DNA of 64,000 nucleotides from CADEFQ01 sp050185195 (GTDB lineage: Bacteria; Pseudomonadota; Gammaproteobacteria; Steroidobacterales; Steroidobacteraceae), in NCBI GenBank assembly GCA_050185195.1, contig JBFWZQ010000014.1:1-64000 (forward strand), in the 5' to 3' direction. Positions within the stretch are counted from its first letter, which is position 1; the number at the start of each line of letters is the position of its first letter. Below are positions 33,959 to 44,181 of this stretch, one piece after another. The notes beneath the pieces are model-generated. The model saw only the letters and a list, made by a program, of their open reading frames with translations, was not told where the DNA came from and made no database searches. Made by a program: the position numbers and the translations under genes.

Positions 33959-36900
33959 ATGATCGACGCCTTGTTGCGAATCTCCCTCGCGCGACGCGGG
34001 GTGGTGCTGTTCCTCGTGGCCGTGGTCGCGGCCATCGGCGCCTGGAGCTACCAGCGCCTGCCGATCGATGCGGTCCCCGACATCACGAACGTCCAGGTGC
34101 AGATCAACACCGAAGCGGCCGGGTACTCGCCGCTCGAAGTCGAACAGCGCATCACCTATCCCGTCGAAGTGGCCATAGCCGGCCTGCCGCACCTCGAATA
34201 CACGCGCTCGCTGTCGCGCTACGGCCTGTCGCAGGTGACGGTCGTCTTCGCGGACGGCACGGACATCTACTTTGCCCGCAACCTCGTCAACGAGCGCCTG
34301 CAGCAGGCGCGCGGCCAGCTGCCGCGCGACATCGAGCCCGAACTCGGCCCGATCGCGACCGGCCTCGGCGAGATCTTCCTCTACACCGTGCACGCCGACG
34401 CGGATGCCCGCCAGCCCGACGGGCGACCCTACGACGCGGCGGCATTGCGCACGCTGCAGGACTGGGTGATCCGCCCGCAATTGCGCCAGGTGCCCGGCGT
34501 CACCGAGGTCAACACGATCGGCGGCCATGAACGCGAATTCCATGTCACGCCCGACCCCGGCCGCCTGCTCGCCTTCGGGCTGACCTTTGCCGACGTGGTC
34601 GCCGCCCTCGAAAGGAACAATGCCAACATCGGCGCCGGCTACCTCGAGCGCAACGGCGAGCAGTACCTGATCCGCTCGCCCGGCCAGGTGACCGACATCC
34701 CCTCGATCGAAGGCATCATCGTCGCGCATCGCGACGGCGTGCCCGTGACCGTGCGCGACGTCGCCGAGATCGGCTTCGGCAAGCAGTTGCGCACCGGCGC
34801 CGCGACCCGCGACGGCGAGGAAGCGGTGCTCGGCACGGCGGTGATGCTGGTCGGCGAGAACAGCCGCACGGTCTCGAAGGCCGTGGCGGCCCGGCTCGCG
34901 GAGATCGGCAAGACCCTGCCTCCCGGCATCACGGCCGACCCGGTCTACGACCGGACGGTCCTCGTCGAGAAGACCATCGCGACCGTGCAGAAGAACCTGC
35001 TCGAAGGCGCGGTGCTCGTCGTCGCGGTGCTCCTCCTGATGCTCGGCAACGTGCGGGCCGCGATCCTCACGGCGCTCGTGATCCCGCTCTCCATGCTCGT
35101 GCTGATCACGGGCATGGTCGAGACGAAAGTCAGCGCGAACCTGATGTCGCTTGGCGCGCTCGATTTCGGCCTGATCGTCGACGGCGCGGTCATCATCGTC
35201 GAGAACTGCCTGTTGCGGCTCGCCGAACGCCAGCATCGGATCGGACACGCACTCGGCCTCGAGGAGCGCCTGCACACCGTGTTCTCGGCGACCCGCGAGG
35301 TGTTCACGCCGAGCCTCGTGAGCGTGCTGGTCGTGATCCTCGTGAACCTGCCGATCCTCGCGCTGAGCGGCGTCGAGGGCCGCATGTTCAGGCCGATGGC
35401 GCTCACCGTCATCATGGCGCTCGTCGCGGCGCTCGTGCTCTCGCTGACCTTCGTGCCCGCGGCGATCGCGCTGTTCCTGCGCGGCCACATCGAGGAGAAG
35501 GAGAACCGGGTCGTGCGCGGCGCGCGGCGCCTGTACGCGCCCGTGCTCGAACAGGCCCTGCGCCATCGCACGCCGATCCTCGGCGGGGCGATCGCGCTCG
35601 TCCTCGCCTGCGGCTGGCTCGGATCGCACCTCGGCTCCGAGTTCATCCCGAGCCTCGACGAGGGCGATCTCGCGGTCCAGGCGCTGCGCGTGCCCGGCAC
35701 GAGCCTCACGCAATCGATCGGGATGCAGCGCCAGCTCGAGCGGGCCCTGCAGGACATGCCGGAGATCGACACCTATTTCTCGCGCGTCGGCACGGCCGAG
35801 GTGGCCACCGATCCCATGCCGCCGAGCATCTCGGACGGATACGTCATGATCAAGGATCGCGCCGAATGGCCCGATCCGGCCAAGCCGAAAGCCGACCTCG
35901 TGCGGGAAATCGAGGAACGGCTGGAGGCGGTCCCCGGCAATGCGCTCGAGATCAGCCAGCCCATCCAGCTGCGGTTCAACGAGCTGATCTCGGGCGTGCG
36001 CTCGGACCTCGGTGTCAAGATCTACGGCGACGACCTCGAACAGCTCCTTGCCGCCGGCAACGACGTGGCGCGCGTGCTCGCGCGGATCGAAGGCGCGGAT
36101 GGCGTCAAGGTCGAGCAGGTGGCGGGTTTGCCCGTGCTGTCGGTGGAGCCCAACCGCGCCTCGCTCTATCGCTACGGACTCAATGTCGCCGACGTGCAGG
36201 ACGTGCTCGCCGCGGCGACCGGCGGGGCGCAGGCGGGCCAGGTGTTCGAGGGCGATCGGCGTTTCGGCATCGTGGTGCGACTCCCGGAGCGGCTGCGCGA
36301 GGACGTGTCGATGCTGTCGCGCCTGCCGATCCCGCTGCCGCAGGGTGGTTACGTGCCGCTCGGCGAAGTAGCCAGCCTCGATCTCACCATGGGCCCGAAC
36401 CAGGTGAGCCGCGAGAACGGCAAGCGGCGGCTCGTCGTGACGGCGAACGTGCGCGATCGCGACCTCGGCGGCTTCGTCGCCGAAGCGCAGGCGCGCATCG
36501 AGCGGGAGGTCAGGCTGCCCGCCGGCTACTGGCTCGACTACGGCGGCACCTTCGAACAGTTGCAGTCCGCCTCGCAGCGCCTCGCGCTGCTCGTGCCGGC
36601 GACGCTCGGCCTGATCTTCGCACTGCTGCTCATGACCTTCGGCTCGGCGAAGGACGCCGCGCTCGTCTTCAGCGGCGTGCCGCTCGCGCTCACCGGCGGC
36701 ATCGTGGCGCTGTGGCTGCGCGATATCCCGCTGTCGATCACCGCGGGCGTGGGCTTCATCACGCTGTCCGGCGTCGCGGTGCTGACGGGCGTCGTCATGG
36801 TCTCGGCCTTTCGCGACCGGCTCGCGAACGGGGCGGCGCTCGACGAGGCGATCCGCGCGGGGGCCATGCTGCGCCTGCGGCCAATCCTGATGGTGGCGCT

Positions 36901-37060
36901 GGTGGCCGCCCTCGGTTTCCTGCCGATGGCGCTCAACACCGGCACGGGCGCGGAGGTGCAGCGCCCGCTCGCCACCGTGGTCATCGGTGGCATCCTCTCC
37001 TCGACACTGTTGACGCTGCTCGTGTTGCCGGGGCTGTATCGCCTCGCCTACTCGAGGTAG
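33959..37060 (+). CDS. czcA: Heavy-metal efflux RND pump, CzcA/HME family
   Basis: A 1033-residue inner-membrane RND transporter of the HME family, with 12 expected helices in two halves and large periplasmic loops. The helix-4 signature DFGLIVDGAVIIVEN (about residues 401-415) matches the Zn/Co/Ni subgroup (HME1/CzcA) rather than CusA-type copper pumps. Other landmarks are RVGTAEVATDPMPPS and GVMVSAFRD-like helix 10 sequences (VAVLTGVVMVSAFRD). It uses proton motive force to move divalent cations out through CzcB and CzcC. The 13 terminal bases overlap the 3' end of cysNC on the other strand. Confidence 0.9.
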   Translation: MIDALLRISLARRGVVLFLVAVVAAIGAWSYQRLPIDAVPDITNVQVQINTEAAGYSPLEVEQRITYPVEVAIAGLPHLEYTRSLSRYGLSQVTVVFADGTDIYFARNLVNERLQQARGQLPRDIEPELGPIATGLGEIFLYTVHADADARQPDGRPYDAAALRTLQDWVIRPQLRQVPGVTEVNTIGGHEREFHVTPDPGRLLAFGLTFADVVAALERNNANIGAGYLERNGEQYLIRSPGQVTDIPSIEGIIVAHRDGVPVTVRDVAEIGFGKQLRTGAATRDGEEAVLGTAVMLVGENSRTVSKAVAARLAEIGKTLPPGITADPVYDRTVLVEKTIATVQKNLLEGAVLVVAVLLLMLGNVRAAILTALVIPLSMLVLITGMVETKVSANLMSLGALDFGLIVDGAVIIVENCLLRLAERQHRIGHALGLEERLHTVFSATREVFTPSLVSVLVVILVNLPILALSGVEGRMFRPMALTVIMALVAALVLSLTFVPAAIALFLRGHIEEKENRVVRGARRLYAPVLEQALRHRTPILGGAIALVLACGWLGSHLGSEFIPSLDEGDLAVQALRVPGTSLTQSIGMQRQLERALQDMPEIDTYFSRVGTAEVATDPMPPSISDGYVMIKDRAEWPDPAKPKADLVREIEERLEAVPGNALEISQPIQLRFNELISGVRSDLGVKIYGDDLEQLLAAGNDVARVLARIEGADGVKVEQVAGLPVLSVEPNRASLYRYGLNVADVQDVLAAATGGAQAGQVFEGDRRFGIVVRLPERLREDVSMLSRLPIPLPQGGYVPLGEVASLDLTMGPNQVSRENGKRRLVVTANVRDRDLGGFVAEAQARIEREVRLPAGYWLDYGGTFEQLQSASQRLALLVPATLGLIFALLLMTFGSAKDAALVFSGVPLALTGGIVALWLRDIPLSITAGVGFITLSGVAVLTGVVMVSAFRDRLANGAALDEAIRAGAMLRLRPILMVALVAALGFLPMALNTGTGAEVQRPLATVVIGGILSSTLLTLLVLPGLYRLAYSR

Positions 37061-38880
37061 GCGAGCAGTTGCGCGACCGCCGCTTCGCTGTCGGTCTCGA
37101 CGGTGCGCACGTGCAGCTCGGGGGATTCCGGCAGCTCATAGGGTGAGTCGATGCCGGTGAAGTTCTTGAGCTGCCCGGCGCGCGCCTTGCGATAGAGGCC
37201 CTTCACGTCACGCCGCTCGACGACCTCGAGCGGCGTGTCGACGAAGACCTCGACGAACTCGCCCGGCTCGAAGAGTTCACGTGCGCTGCGCCGATCGGCG
37301 CGAAACGGCGAGATCGCCGAGACGAGCACGATGAGTCCCGCGTCGACCATCAGCTTCGCCACCTCCGCGATGCGCCGCACGTTCGCGACGCGATCCTGGG
37401 CACTGAAGCCGAGGTCGCGGTTGAGCCCGAGGCGCACGTTGTCGCCGTCGAGCAGGTACGTGTGCCGTCCGGTGGCCACCAGCCTGCGCTCGAGCAGGTT
37501 CGCGATTGTCGACTTGCCGGCGCCCGACAGGCCGGTGAACCACACGACGCGCGGCCGCTGCGCCTTCTGCGCGGCCCGCACGCCCTTGTCGACATCGAGC
37601 AACTGGCGGTGCAGGTTCGCGGCACGGCGCAGTGCGAACCGGATGAGGCCGGCGCCGACGGTCGCGTTGGTGACCCGATCGATCAGCACGAAGCCGCCCA
37701 GCGCACGGTCCTCGGCATAGGGTGCGAACACGATGTCGCGATCGAGCGCGAGTTCGCAGACCCCGATGTCGTTCAGCTCGAGCCGCTCGGCCGCAAGCGG
37801 CTCGAGGGTGTTCACGTTGACACGATGCCTCACCGGCGCCACCGTCGCGGTCGCGTACTGCGTGCCGAGCTTGAGCCAGTAGGAGCGGCCCTGCAGCAGG
37901 GGCGCCTCATGCAGCCAGATCACGGTCGCCTCGAACTGGTCCGCGACCGCGGGCGGATCCTTCGCGGACGCGATCACCGCTCCGCGGCCCGCGTCCACCT
38001 CGTTGCCGAGCACCAACTGCGTCGACTGCCCCTCGACCGCAAGCGGGCGCTCGCCGGATCCCGTGATCACGCGCGCGATCGTACTCTCGGTCCCCGATGG
38101 CCAGACGCGCACGCGATCGCCAACGGCGATGCGCCCGCTGGTCACCTGGCCCGTGAGGCCGCGAAAGTCGCGCGACCGATTGACCCATTGCACGGGAAAG
38201 CGAAACGGCCGCGACACCGCGTCGGCTCCCCCCAACTCGACCGTCTCGAGCCAGCCAAGGAGCGTCGGGCCGGCGTACCACGGCATCGCGGCGCTCGCCC
38301 GCGCGACATTGTCGCCGGCCGTCGCGACGACCGGGATGGCCTCCACCGGCGGCAACTGTGCCTGGCGCGCAAACGCCTCGAACTCCGCCACGATCGCCTC
38401 GAAGCGTGCACGCGAGTAGTCGACGAGATCCATTTTGTTGACGGCCAGCACCAGCCGGCGCACGCCGAGCAGCGACGTCAGGTAGGCGTGGCGACGTGTC
38501 TGCGTGAGCACGCCCTTGCGGGCGTCGACCAGGATCACCGCCACGTCCGCGGTGGAGGCCCCCGTGACCATGTTGCGCGTGTACTGCTCGTGGCCCGGCG
38601 TGTCGGCGACGATGAACTTGCGCGTCGCGGTGCTGAAGAAACGATAGGCGACGTCGATCGTGATGCCCTGCTCGCGCTCGGCCATGAGCCCGTCGACCAC
38701 CCATGCGAGGTCGATGTCGGCGGCAGCCGCGCCCGTACGGCGCGTATCGGCCCGCAGCGCGGTCAGCTGGTCCTCGAGGATCGACTGCGTTTCGAGCAGC
38801 AATCGCCCGAGCAGCGTCGACTTGCCGTCGTCGACGGAGCCGCAGGTGATGAGCCGCAGCAGCCCCTTCGGTGCCTGCAT
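37048..38880 (-). CDS. cysNC: Bifunctional sulfate adenylyltransferase large subunit / APS kinase
   Basis: A 610-residue fusion. The CysN part is an EF-Tu-like GTPase with GSVDDGKSTLLGRLL near the start, DTPGHEQYTRNMVTGAS (G3) and NKMDLV (G4); it drives adenylation of sulfate to APS by CysD. The C-terminal APS kinase (about 430-610) has its own P-loop GLSGAGKSTIANLLE and DGDNVRLGLNRDLGFS, and phosphorylates APS to PAPS. The kinase signature is complete. Its ATG overlaps the stop of cysD by one base. PAPS production matches the PAPS-type CysH at 44154-44918. Confidence 0.92.
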   Translation of the reverse strand: MQAPKGLLRLITCGSVDDGKSTLLGRLLLETQSILEDQLTALRADTRRTGAAAADIDLAWVVDGLMAEREQGITIDVAYRFFSTATRKFIVADTPGHEQYTRNMVTGASTADVAVILVDARKGVLTQTRRHAYLTSLLGVRRLVLAVNKMDLVDYSRARFEAIVAEFEAFARQAQLPPVEAIPVVATAGDNVARASAAMPWYAGPTLLGWLETVELGGADAVSRPFRFPVQWVNRSRDFRGLTGQVTSGRIAVGDRVRVWPSGTESTIARVITGSGERPLAVEGQSTQLVLGNEVDAGRGAVIASAKDPPAVADQFEATVIWLHEAPLLQGRSYWLKLGTQYATATVAPVRHRVNVNTLEPLAAERLELNDIGVCELALDRDIVFAPYAEDRALGGFVLIDRVTNATVGAGLIRFALRRAANLHRQLLDVDKGVRAAQKAQRPRVVWFTGLSGAGKSTIANLLERRLVATGRHTYLLDGDNVRLGLNRDLGFSAQDRVANVRRIAEVAKLMVDAGLIVLVSAISPFRADRRSARELFEPGEFVEVFVDTPLEVVERRDVKGLYRKARAGQLKNFTGIDSPYELPESPELHVRTVETDSEAAVAQLLAYLE

Positions 38881-39782
38881 CAGAAGTACCCTTCCTGTTT
38901 CTTGCGCTCCATCGAAGCCACCTGGTCGCGGTCGACCGCGCGCCCCTGCCGTTCGGCGCGGCGTGACAGCAGCATCTCGGTCGTCACGTCGGCGATGGAG
39001 GCGGCGCGGCTCTCGAGCGCACCGGAGAGCGGATAGCAGCCGAGCGTGCGAAAACGCACGCTGCGCCGCCGCGGCAGCTCACCCGGCAGCAGGCGCATGC
39101 GTTCGTCGTCGACGAGCAGCAACTGCCCACCGCGCTCCACCACCGGGCGCTCGGCGGCGAAATAGAGCGGCACGAGCGGAATCTCCTCGCGCGCGATGTA
39201 TTGCCAGATGTCGAGCTCGGTCCAGTTCGACAGCGGAAACACCCGCAGGCTCTCGCCGCGCTGCTTGCGCGCGTTGTAGAGCTGCCAGAGCTCCGGCCGC
39301 TGCGCGCGTGGATCCCAGCGGTGCTGCGCCGAGCGCACCGAGAAGACCCGCTCCTTGGCGCGCGAGACTTCCTCGTCACGCCGCGCGCCGCCGAACGCGG
39401 CATCGAAGCCGTGCCGGTCGAGCGCGGCCTTGAGCGGCTCGGTCAGCATCTGCCGCGTGTATTCCGGCGTCGGCGTATCGAACGGGTTCACGCCGCGCTG
39501 CGCCGCTTCGCGGTTTTCGGCCACGATCAGCCGCAGGCCGTGTTCGCGCACCGTGCGGTCGCGGTGCTCGAGCATCGCGCGAAAGTCCCAGCCGGACGCC
39601 ACGTGCAGCAACGGAAAGGGCGGCGGCGCCGGGTAGAACGCCTTCAGGGCAAGGTGCAGCATCACCGAGCTGTCCTTGCCGATCGAGTAGAGGAGCACGG
39701 GATTCTCGCACTCCGCGACGACCTCGCGGAAGATGAAGAGGCTTTCGGCCTCGAGCCGGTCGAGGTGCGTCAGGGTCGTCAT
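38880..39782 (-). CDS. cysD: Sulfate adenylyltransferase small subunit
   Basis: A 300-residue ATP-PP-loop enzyme (E. coli CysD has about 302). Motifs are YSIGKDSSVMLHLALKAF (PP-loop SGGKDS-like), GARRDEEVSRAKERVFS and SNWTELDIWQYI, with the usual ending. It forms APS with CysN. It is co-directional with cysNC and follows tauE by seven bases, so tauE-cysD-cysNC is one operon in the opposite direction to cysJIH. Confidence 0.93.
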   Translation of the reverse strand: MTTLTHLDRLEAESLFIFREVVAECENPVLLYSIGKDSSVMLHLALKAFYPAPPPFPLLHVASGWDFRAMLEHRDRTVREHGLRLIVAENREAAQRGVNPFDTPTPEYTRQMLTEPLKAALDRHGFDAAFGGARRDEEVSRAKERVFSVRSAQHRWDPRAQRPELWQLYNARKQRGESLRVFPLSNWTELDIWQYIAREEIPLVPLYFAAERPVVERGGQLLLVDDERMRLLPGELPRRRSVRFRTLGCYPLSGALESRAASIADVTTEMLLSRRAERQGRAVDRDQVASMERKKQEGYF

Positions 39783-39789
39783 GGCCTTC

Positions 39790-40563
39790 CTAGAAAGTGC
39801 TGAAGTCGCGGGCGAGCCGCAGCAGGCTCGTGGCGATCACGAGCACACCCACTGCGATCGTGAAGGGCCGCACCGACACGCGCCGCGCGAGCAGGGCCGC
39901 GAACGGCGCCGCGAGCAGCGCCCCGCACAGCAGCCCCAGCGCGATGCCGGAGAGTTTCTCGAACCCGACATGGGAGACGAGCAGTCCGAACACGGTCGCC
40001 GCGACGAAAGTCTCGGCAATCGCGCCGGTGCCGACGACATGCCGCGGATTCGCACCGAGCGCCACGAGATTGCTCGTGACGAGCGGTCCCCAGACGCCCG
40101 ACGTCGCCTCGAGCAGGCCGCCGGCGAAACCGACGCCAACCTGGGCCCGGCCCGACGCGCGGTTCGGCAGCGCATGCAGGGCGCGCCAGATGATGAAAGC
40201 GCCCGCGACGAGCAGGTAGAGGCTGATCGCGATGCCGATCCACTGCGAGAAGCTGCGTGTCAGCAGCGTCACGCCCGTCACGCCGCCGAGGATGCCCGCG
40301 ATCGACAGCACGACCAGCATGCGTGCGTCGACATTGCGCATCCAGACGTGCGAGAGGCCGGAGGCGGTGCCGGTGAAGAGCTTCGCGCCATTGACCGACG
40401 CGCTCGCGATCTCGCGCGGCACGCCGACCGCCGCGAGAGCCGCCGAGCTGATCGCGCCGAAGCCCATGCCGAGCGCGCCATCGAAGACCTGGGCCACGAA
40501 ACCCACGGCCGCAAACGCCCAGGTTTCAGGGCTCGACAGGATCGTGAGTACGGATTGCCACAT
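39790..40563 (-). CDS. TauE/SafE-family sulfite/anion transporter
   Basis: A 257-residue integral membrane protein with about eight helices. The paired TauE/SafE motifs are visible: GFVAQVFDGALGMGFGAISS at the start, a GVPREIASASVNGAKLFTG loop, and GVGFAGGLLEATSGVWGPLVTS at the second repeat. In this position it probably exports or imports sulfite or a related sulfur anion. The ATG at 40563 begins the first repeat; longer frames to 40698 were rejected. It is first of the leftward sulfate-activation operon and divergent from cysJ. Confidence 0.82.
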   Translation of the reverse strand: MWQSVLTILSSPETWAFAAVGFVAQVFDGALGMGFGAISSAALAAVGVPREIASASVNGAKLFTGTASGLSHVWMRNVDARMLVVLSIAGILGGVTGVTLLTRSFSQWIGIAISLYLLVAGAFIIWRALHALPNRASGRAQVGVGFAGGLLEATSGVWGPLVTSNLVALGANPRHVVGTGAIAETFVAATVFGLLVSHVGFEKLSGIALGLLCGALLAAPFAALLARRVSVRPFTIAVGVLVIATSLLRLARDFSTF

Positions 40564-40673
40564 AGGGTCCGGGGAGCATGCCGTGGGGGAGAAGGCCGAA
40601 CGATACTTTTCGATTATGAGGGTATAGCCCTGAAATCGGCGACTCGGCGCGGCGTCGCCCGTAGGCTCGACCC
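40564..40673. promoter_or_regulatory. Divergent cys promoter region
   Basis: The 110-base gap between tauE and cysJ is the only place for promoters of both sulfur operons. Around 40600-40635 it is locally AT-rich (acttttcgattatgag, then gggtatagccc), with a short palindromic core AGGGTATAGCCCT at 40618-40630. On the minus strand CATAAT is a possible -10 for tauE. No convincing -35 was seen, as expected for CysB-activated promoters. CysB control is an inference from gene content. Confidence 0.35.
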
Positions 40674-42506
40674 ATGTCCGCCGTCCCCGCCTTGCCACTG
40701 CTGCCCGCCGACGCGCAACCCCTGCCGGCGAGTCGCCTGCACCTGCTCACCGAGCTGACCCAGGGCCTCGACGCAGGCGCCCTGCTCTATGTGTCGGGAT
40801 ATGCCGCCGGGCTCGCGGCGGCACAGCGCCAGGGCTACACGCCCGCCCACGCACCCGAGCGGATGCAGGACGCGCAGGGGGTGCGCGCCACCGTCCTCTA
40901 TGCCTCGCATACCGGCAACGGCCGCCGCATCGCCGAACGGCTCGTCGCGACACTCGAGACACGCGGCCTCGCCGCACGGGCCATTGCTGCAGGCGAGTAC
41001 CCCAGTCGGGACCTCGCACAGGAACGCCTGCTGTATCTCGTCGCGAGCACGCACGGCGACGGAGACCCGCCGGACGGCGCGCGCCCGTTCTTCGACTTCC
41101 TGCTCGGCCGCAAGGCGCCACGCCTCGAGCAGCTGCACTATGCGGTGCTGGCACTCGGGGACTCGAGCTATCCGCAGTTCTGCGAAGCCGGCCGCGTGCT
41201 GGACGAGCGGCTCACTGCACTCGGGGCGACCGCGATCACGGCCCGAATCGACTGCGACCTCGATTACGAGGCCCGGGCGTCCGACTGGTCGGAGGCAGCG
41301 ATCCGGTTCGCGCTCGAGACCCTGAAACCCGTCGGCGATGCGCCCCGCCTCGCCATCGTCTCGCCACTGCGCGCCGCGACACACGCCGCGGCGCCGGCGA
41401 CCGCAACCCGCGACGCGCCGGTCGTGGTCGAAGTGCTGGCCCGCCAGCGCATCACCGGGCGCTCCAGCGATCATCCGGTGATGCACCTCGAGATCGCGGC
41501 GCCCGCGGACCTGCTCGCGTACGAACCGGGCGACGCCATGGGCGTCTGGCCTCGCAACCCGGATTTCCTCGCGGCGCGCATCGCGGAAGTGCTGAAGCTC
41601 GACCTCGCCGCCACGGTTTCACACGCCGGCGCAGAACGATCGCTCGGCGACTGGCTCACGCAGCATCGGGAAATCACGCGCCTCTCGCGCCCGCTGCTCG
41701 AAGCGCACGCCGCGCGTTCCGGCGCGCCTGCGCTGCAGTCCCTCGTGAACGGGGATCAGCAGGCACGCGCCGCCGTCCTGCGCGACTGGCAGGTGCTCGA
41801 CCTGTTCGAGGCGTACGCGGCCGAATGGTCCGCCGAAGACCTCGTCGGCGCGCTGCGTCCGCTCGCGCCGCGCCTCTATTCGATTGCCTCGAGCCGCCGT
41901 GAAGTCGGCGACGAACTGCACCTCACGGTGGCCGCGGTCGACTATGAACGCGAGGGTGCGCGCCGCGTGGGCGCCGCGTCGTTCTTCCTCGGGTCGGATG
42001 CCCCCACGCTGCGCGCCTATGTCGAGCCGAACACGCATTTTCGCCTGCCGGCGGACCACGACCGCGACCTCATCCTGATCGGCGCGGGCACCGGCGTCGC
42101 GCCCTACCGCGGCTTCCTGCAGCAGCGCGCCGCCGATGGCGCCCGTGGTCGCCACTGGCTGCTCTTCGGGGCGCGGCGCTTCTCGAGCGACTTCCTCTAC
42201 CAGGCCGAGTGGCTTGCGGCGCGCAAGCGCGGCCTGTTGCACCGGCTCGACCTCGCGGCCTCGCGCGACCAGGCGGAGAAGGTCTACGTGCAGCATCGCC
42301 TGCGCGAACAGGGTGCGGAACTATGGCGCTGGATCGAGGGCGGTGCGTCGGTCTATGTCTGCGGCGACGCGGCGCGCATGGCGCCCGACGTGCATGCGGC
42401 CCTCCTCGACGTGGCGCAGGTGCACGGCGGGCAAACGGACGATGCCGCGCAGGCCTACCTGAGCGAACTCGTCGCGGCGCGGCGCTACCTGCGGGACGTG
42501 TACTGA
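40674..42506 (+). CDS. cysJ: Assimilatory sulfite reductase flavoprotein subunit
   Basis: A 610-residue NADPH:sulfite reductase alpha subunit. Residues about 70-210 form a flavodoxin domain (TVLYASHTGNGRRIAERL, STHGDGDPPDGARPF). The FAD domain has RLYSIASSRREVGDELHLTV and the connecting region before it. The NADPH domain carries IGAGTGVAPYRGFLQQRAA and LLFGARRFSSDFLYQAEW. E. coli CysJ has 599 residues. It passes electrons from NADPH through FAD and FMN to CysI. It starts the seven-gene rightward operon; one base separates it from cysI. Confidence 0.92.
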   Translation: MSAVPALPLLPADAQPLPASRLHLLTELTQGLDAGALLYVSGYAAGLAAAQRQGYTPAHAPERMQDAQGVRATVLYASHTGNGRRIAERLVATLETRGLAARAIAAGEYPSRDLAQERLLYLVASTHGDGDPPDGARPFFDFLLGRKAPRLEQLHYAVLALGDSSYPQFCEAGRVLDERLTALGATAITARIDCDLDYEARASDWSEAAIRFALETLKPVGDAPRLAIVSPLRAATHAAAPATATRDAPVVVEVLARQRITGRSSDHPVMHLEIAAPADLLAYEPGDAMGVWPRNPDFLAARIAEVLKLDLAATVSHAGAERSLGDWLTQHREITRLSRPLLEAHAARSGAPALQSLVNGDQQARAAVLRDWQVLDLFEAYAAEWSAEDLVGALRPLAPRLYSIASSRREVGDELHLTVAAVDYEREGARRVGAASFFLGSDAPTLRAYVEPNTHFRLPADHDRDLILIGAGTGVAPYRGFLQQRAADGARGRHWLLFGARRFSSDFLYQAEWLAARKRGLLHRLDLAASRDQAEKVYVQHRLREQGAELWRWIEGGASVYVCGDAARMAPDVHAALLDVAQVHGGQTDDAAQAYLSELVAARRYLRDVY

Positions 42507-42507
42507 C

Positions 42508-44181
42508 ATGGCAGACGCCCCCCTGTCTCCCGTGGAACACATCAAGGCGGCGAGCCGGCTGCTGCGCGGCACGCTCGCTGACAGCCTCGCGGATGCGCCC
42601 ACGGGCGCGCTCGCCGAGGACGACACGAACATCCTCAAGTTCCACGGCAGCTACCAGCAGGACGACCGCGACCTGCGCGAAGAGCGCCGCCTGCAGAAGC
42701 TCGAGCCGGCGTACAGCTTCATGATCCGTACGCGCCTGCCGGGCGGCGTGTGCACGCCCTCGCAGTGGCTCGCGCTCGACGCCATCGCGCGCGAGCACGG
42801 CAATGGCACGCTGCGACTCACGACGCGCCAGGCCTTCCAGGTCCATGGCGTCGTGAAGCGCGACCTCAAGGCGACCATGGCCGCGATCAACGCCACGCTG
42901 ATCGACACGATCGCCGCCTGCGGCGACGTGAACCGCAACGTGATCGCGAGCGCCAATCCGGTCGAATCCAGGCTGCACGCCGAGGCCCACGGCTGGGCGT
43001 CGAAGATCTCCGCGCACCTGCTGCCGCACACGCGCGCCTATCACGAGATCTGGCTCGGCGAGGAAAAAATCGCGGGCACGCCCGAGGTCGAGCCCATCTA
43101 CGGCGCGACCTACCTGCCGCGCAAATTCAAGATCGCGCTCGCGGTGCCTCCCGTCAACGACGTGGACGTCTTCGCGCACGACCTCGGCTTCATCGCCATC
43201 GTCGAGGACGGCGCGCAGGGCCCGCGTCTCGCGGGATTCAATGTCGCGGTTGGAGGCGGCCTCGGCGCGACGCACGGGGATGCGGCCACCTACCCGAAGC
43301 TCGCGCAGGTGATCGGCTTCGTCGCGCCCACGGACACGCTCGCGGTCACCGAAGCCGTGGTCACGACGCAGCGCGATTTCGGCGATCGCGCCAACCGCAA
43401 GCACGCGCGCCTCAAGTACACGCTCGAGACCCTGGGCGTGCAGGCCTTCGTCGCCGAAGTCGAGCGGCGCGCGGGGGTCCGTTTCGCGCCAGCACGCCCC
43501 TATGTGTTCACGACGAACGGCGATCGCTTCGGGTGGACGCAAGGCTTCGATGGCCGCTGGCATCTCAACCTGCGCATTCCATCCGGCCGCATCGCCGACC
43601 GCGACAGCGCGCGCCAGCTCACCGGCCTGCGCGAAATCGCCCGGGTGCACCGCGGGGACTTGCGCCTCACGCCGAACCAGAACCTCATCATCGCGAACGT
43701 CGCCGCCGAAGATCGCGCGACGATCGACGCGCTCGTCGTCGACCACGGCCTCGACCTCTACACGCGCGCCTCGCCGACGACTCTCGACGCGCTCGCCTGC
43801 GTCGCGCTGCCCACCTGCCCGCTCGCGATGGCCGAGGCCGAGCGCTACCTGCCCGACTTCCTCGTGGCCTTCGAAGCGCGCCTCGCGCACCATGGCCTCG
43901 CGCAGGTGCCGGTGCTCGTGCGCATCTCCGGCTGCCCGAACGGCTGCTCACGGCCCTACCTCGCCGAGGTGGCGCTCGTAGGCAAGGCGCCGGGGCGCTA
44001 CAACCTGCACCTCGGCGGCAATGCCACCGGCGAGCGCCTGAATGTGATGTATCGCGAAAACCTGTCGGAGACCGCAATCTTCGAGGCGCTCGACCCGCTG
44101 CTATGGCAGTTCGCGAACGAACGCAAGCCCGACGAACGATTTGGAGACTTCCTGTGGCGCGCGAAGCTGCTGTCCGCGTGA
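42508..44181 (+). CDS. cysI: Assimilatory sulfite reductase hemoprotein subunit
   Basis: A 557-residue siroheme/[4Fe-4S] reductase that converts sulfite to sulfide. The cluster cysteines are in ACVALPTCPLAMAEAER and SGCPNGCSRPYLAE, both intact. The siroheme-binding N-terminal half opens SFMIRTRLPGGVCTPSQW and GTLRLTTRQAFQVHGV. The next gene, cysH, starts inside it. The siroheme requirement explains the tetrapyrrole genes further down the same operon. Confidence 0.93.
   Translation: MADAPLSPVEHIKAASRLLRGTLADSLADAPTGALAEDDTNILKFHGSYQQDDRDLREERRLQKLEPAYSFMIRTRLPGGVCTPSQWLALDAIAREHGNGTLRLTTRQAFQVHGVVKRDLKATMAAINATLIDTIAACGDVNRNVIASANPVESRLHAEAHGWASKISAHLLPHTRAYHEIWLGEEKIAGTPEVEPIYGATYLPRKFKIALAVPPVNDVDVFAHDLGFIAIVEDGAQGPRLAGFNVAVGGGLGATHGDAATYPKLAQVIGFVAPTDTLAVTEAVVTTQRDFGDRANRKHARLKYTLETLGVQAFVAEVERRAGVRFAPARPYVFTTNGDRFGWTQGFDGRWHLNLRIPSGRIADRDSARQLTGLREIARVHRGDLRLTPNQNLIIANVAAEDRATIDALVVDHGLDLYTRASPTTLDALACVALPTCPLAMAEAERYLPDFLVAFEARLAHHGLAQVPVLVRISGCPNGCSRPYLAEVALVGKAPGRYNLHLGGNATGERLNVMYRENLSETAIFEALDPLLWQFANERKPDERFGDFLWRAKLLSA

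Noticed and set aside
32255..35713. Minus-strand frame of 1152 codons opposite czcC/czcB/czcA
   Set aside because: It is a shadow of three well-supported genes in GC-rich DNA; its translation is Arg/His-rich low-quality sequence with no homology.
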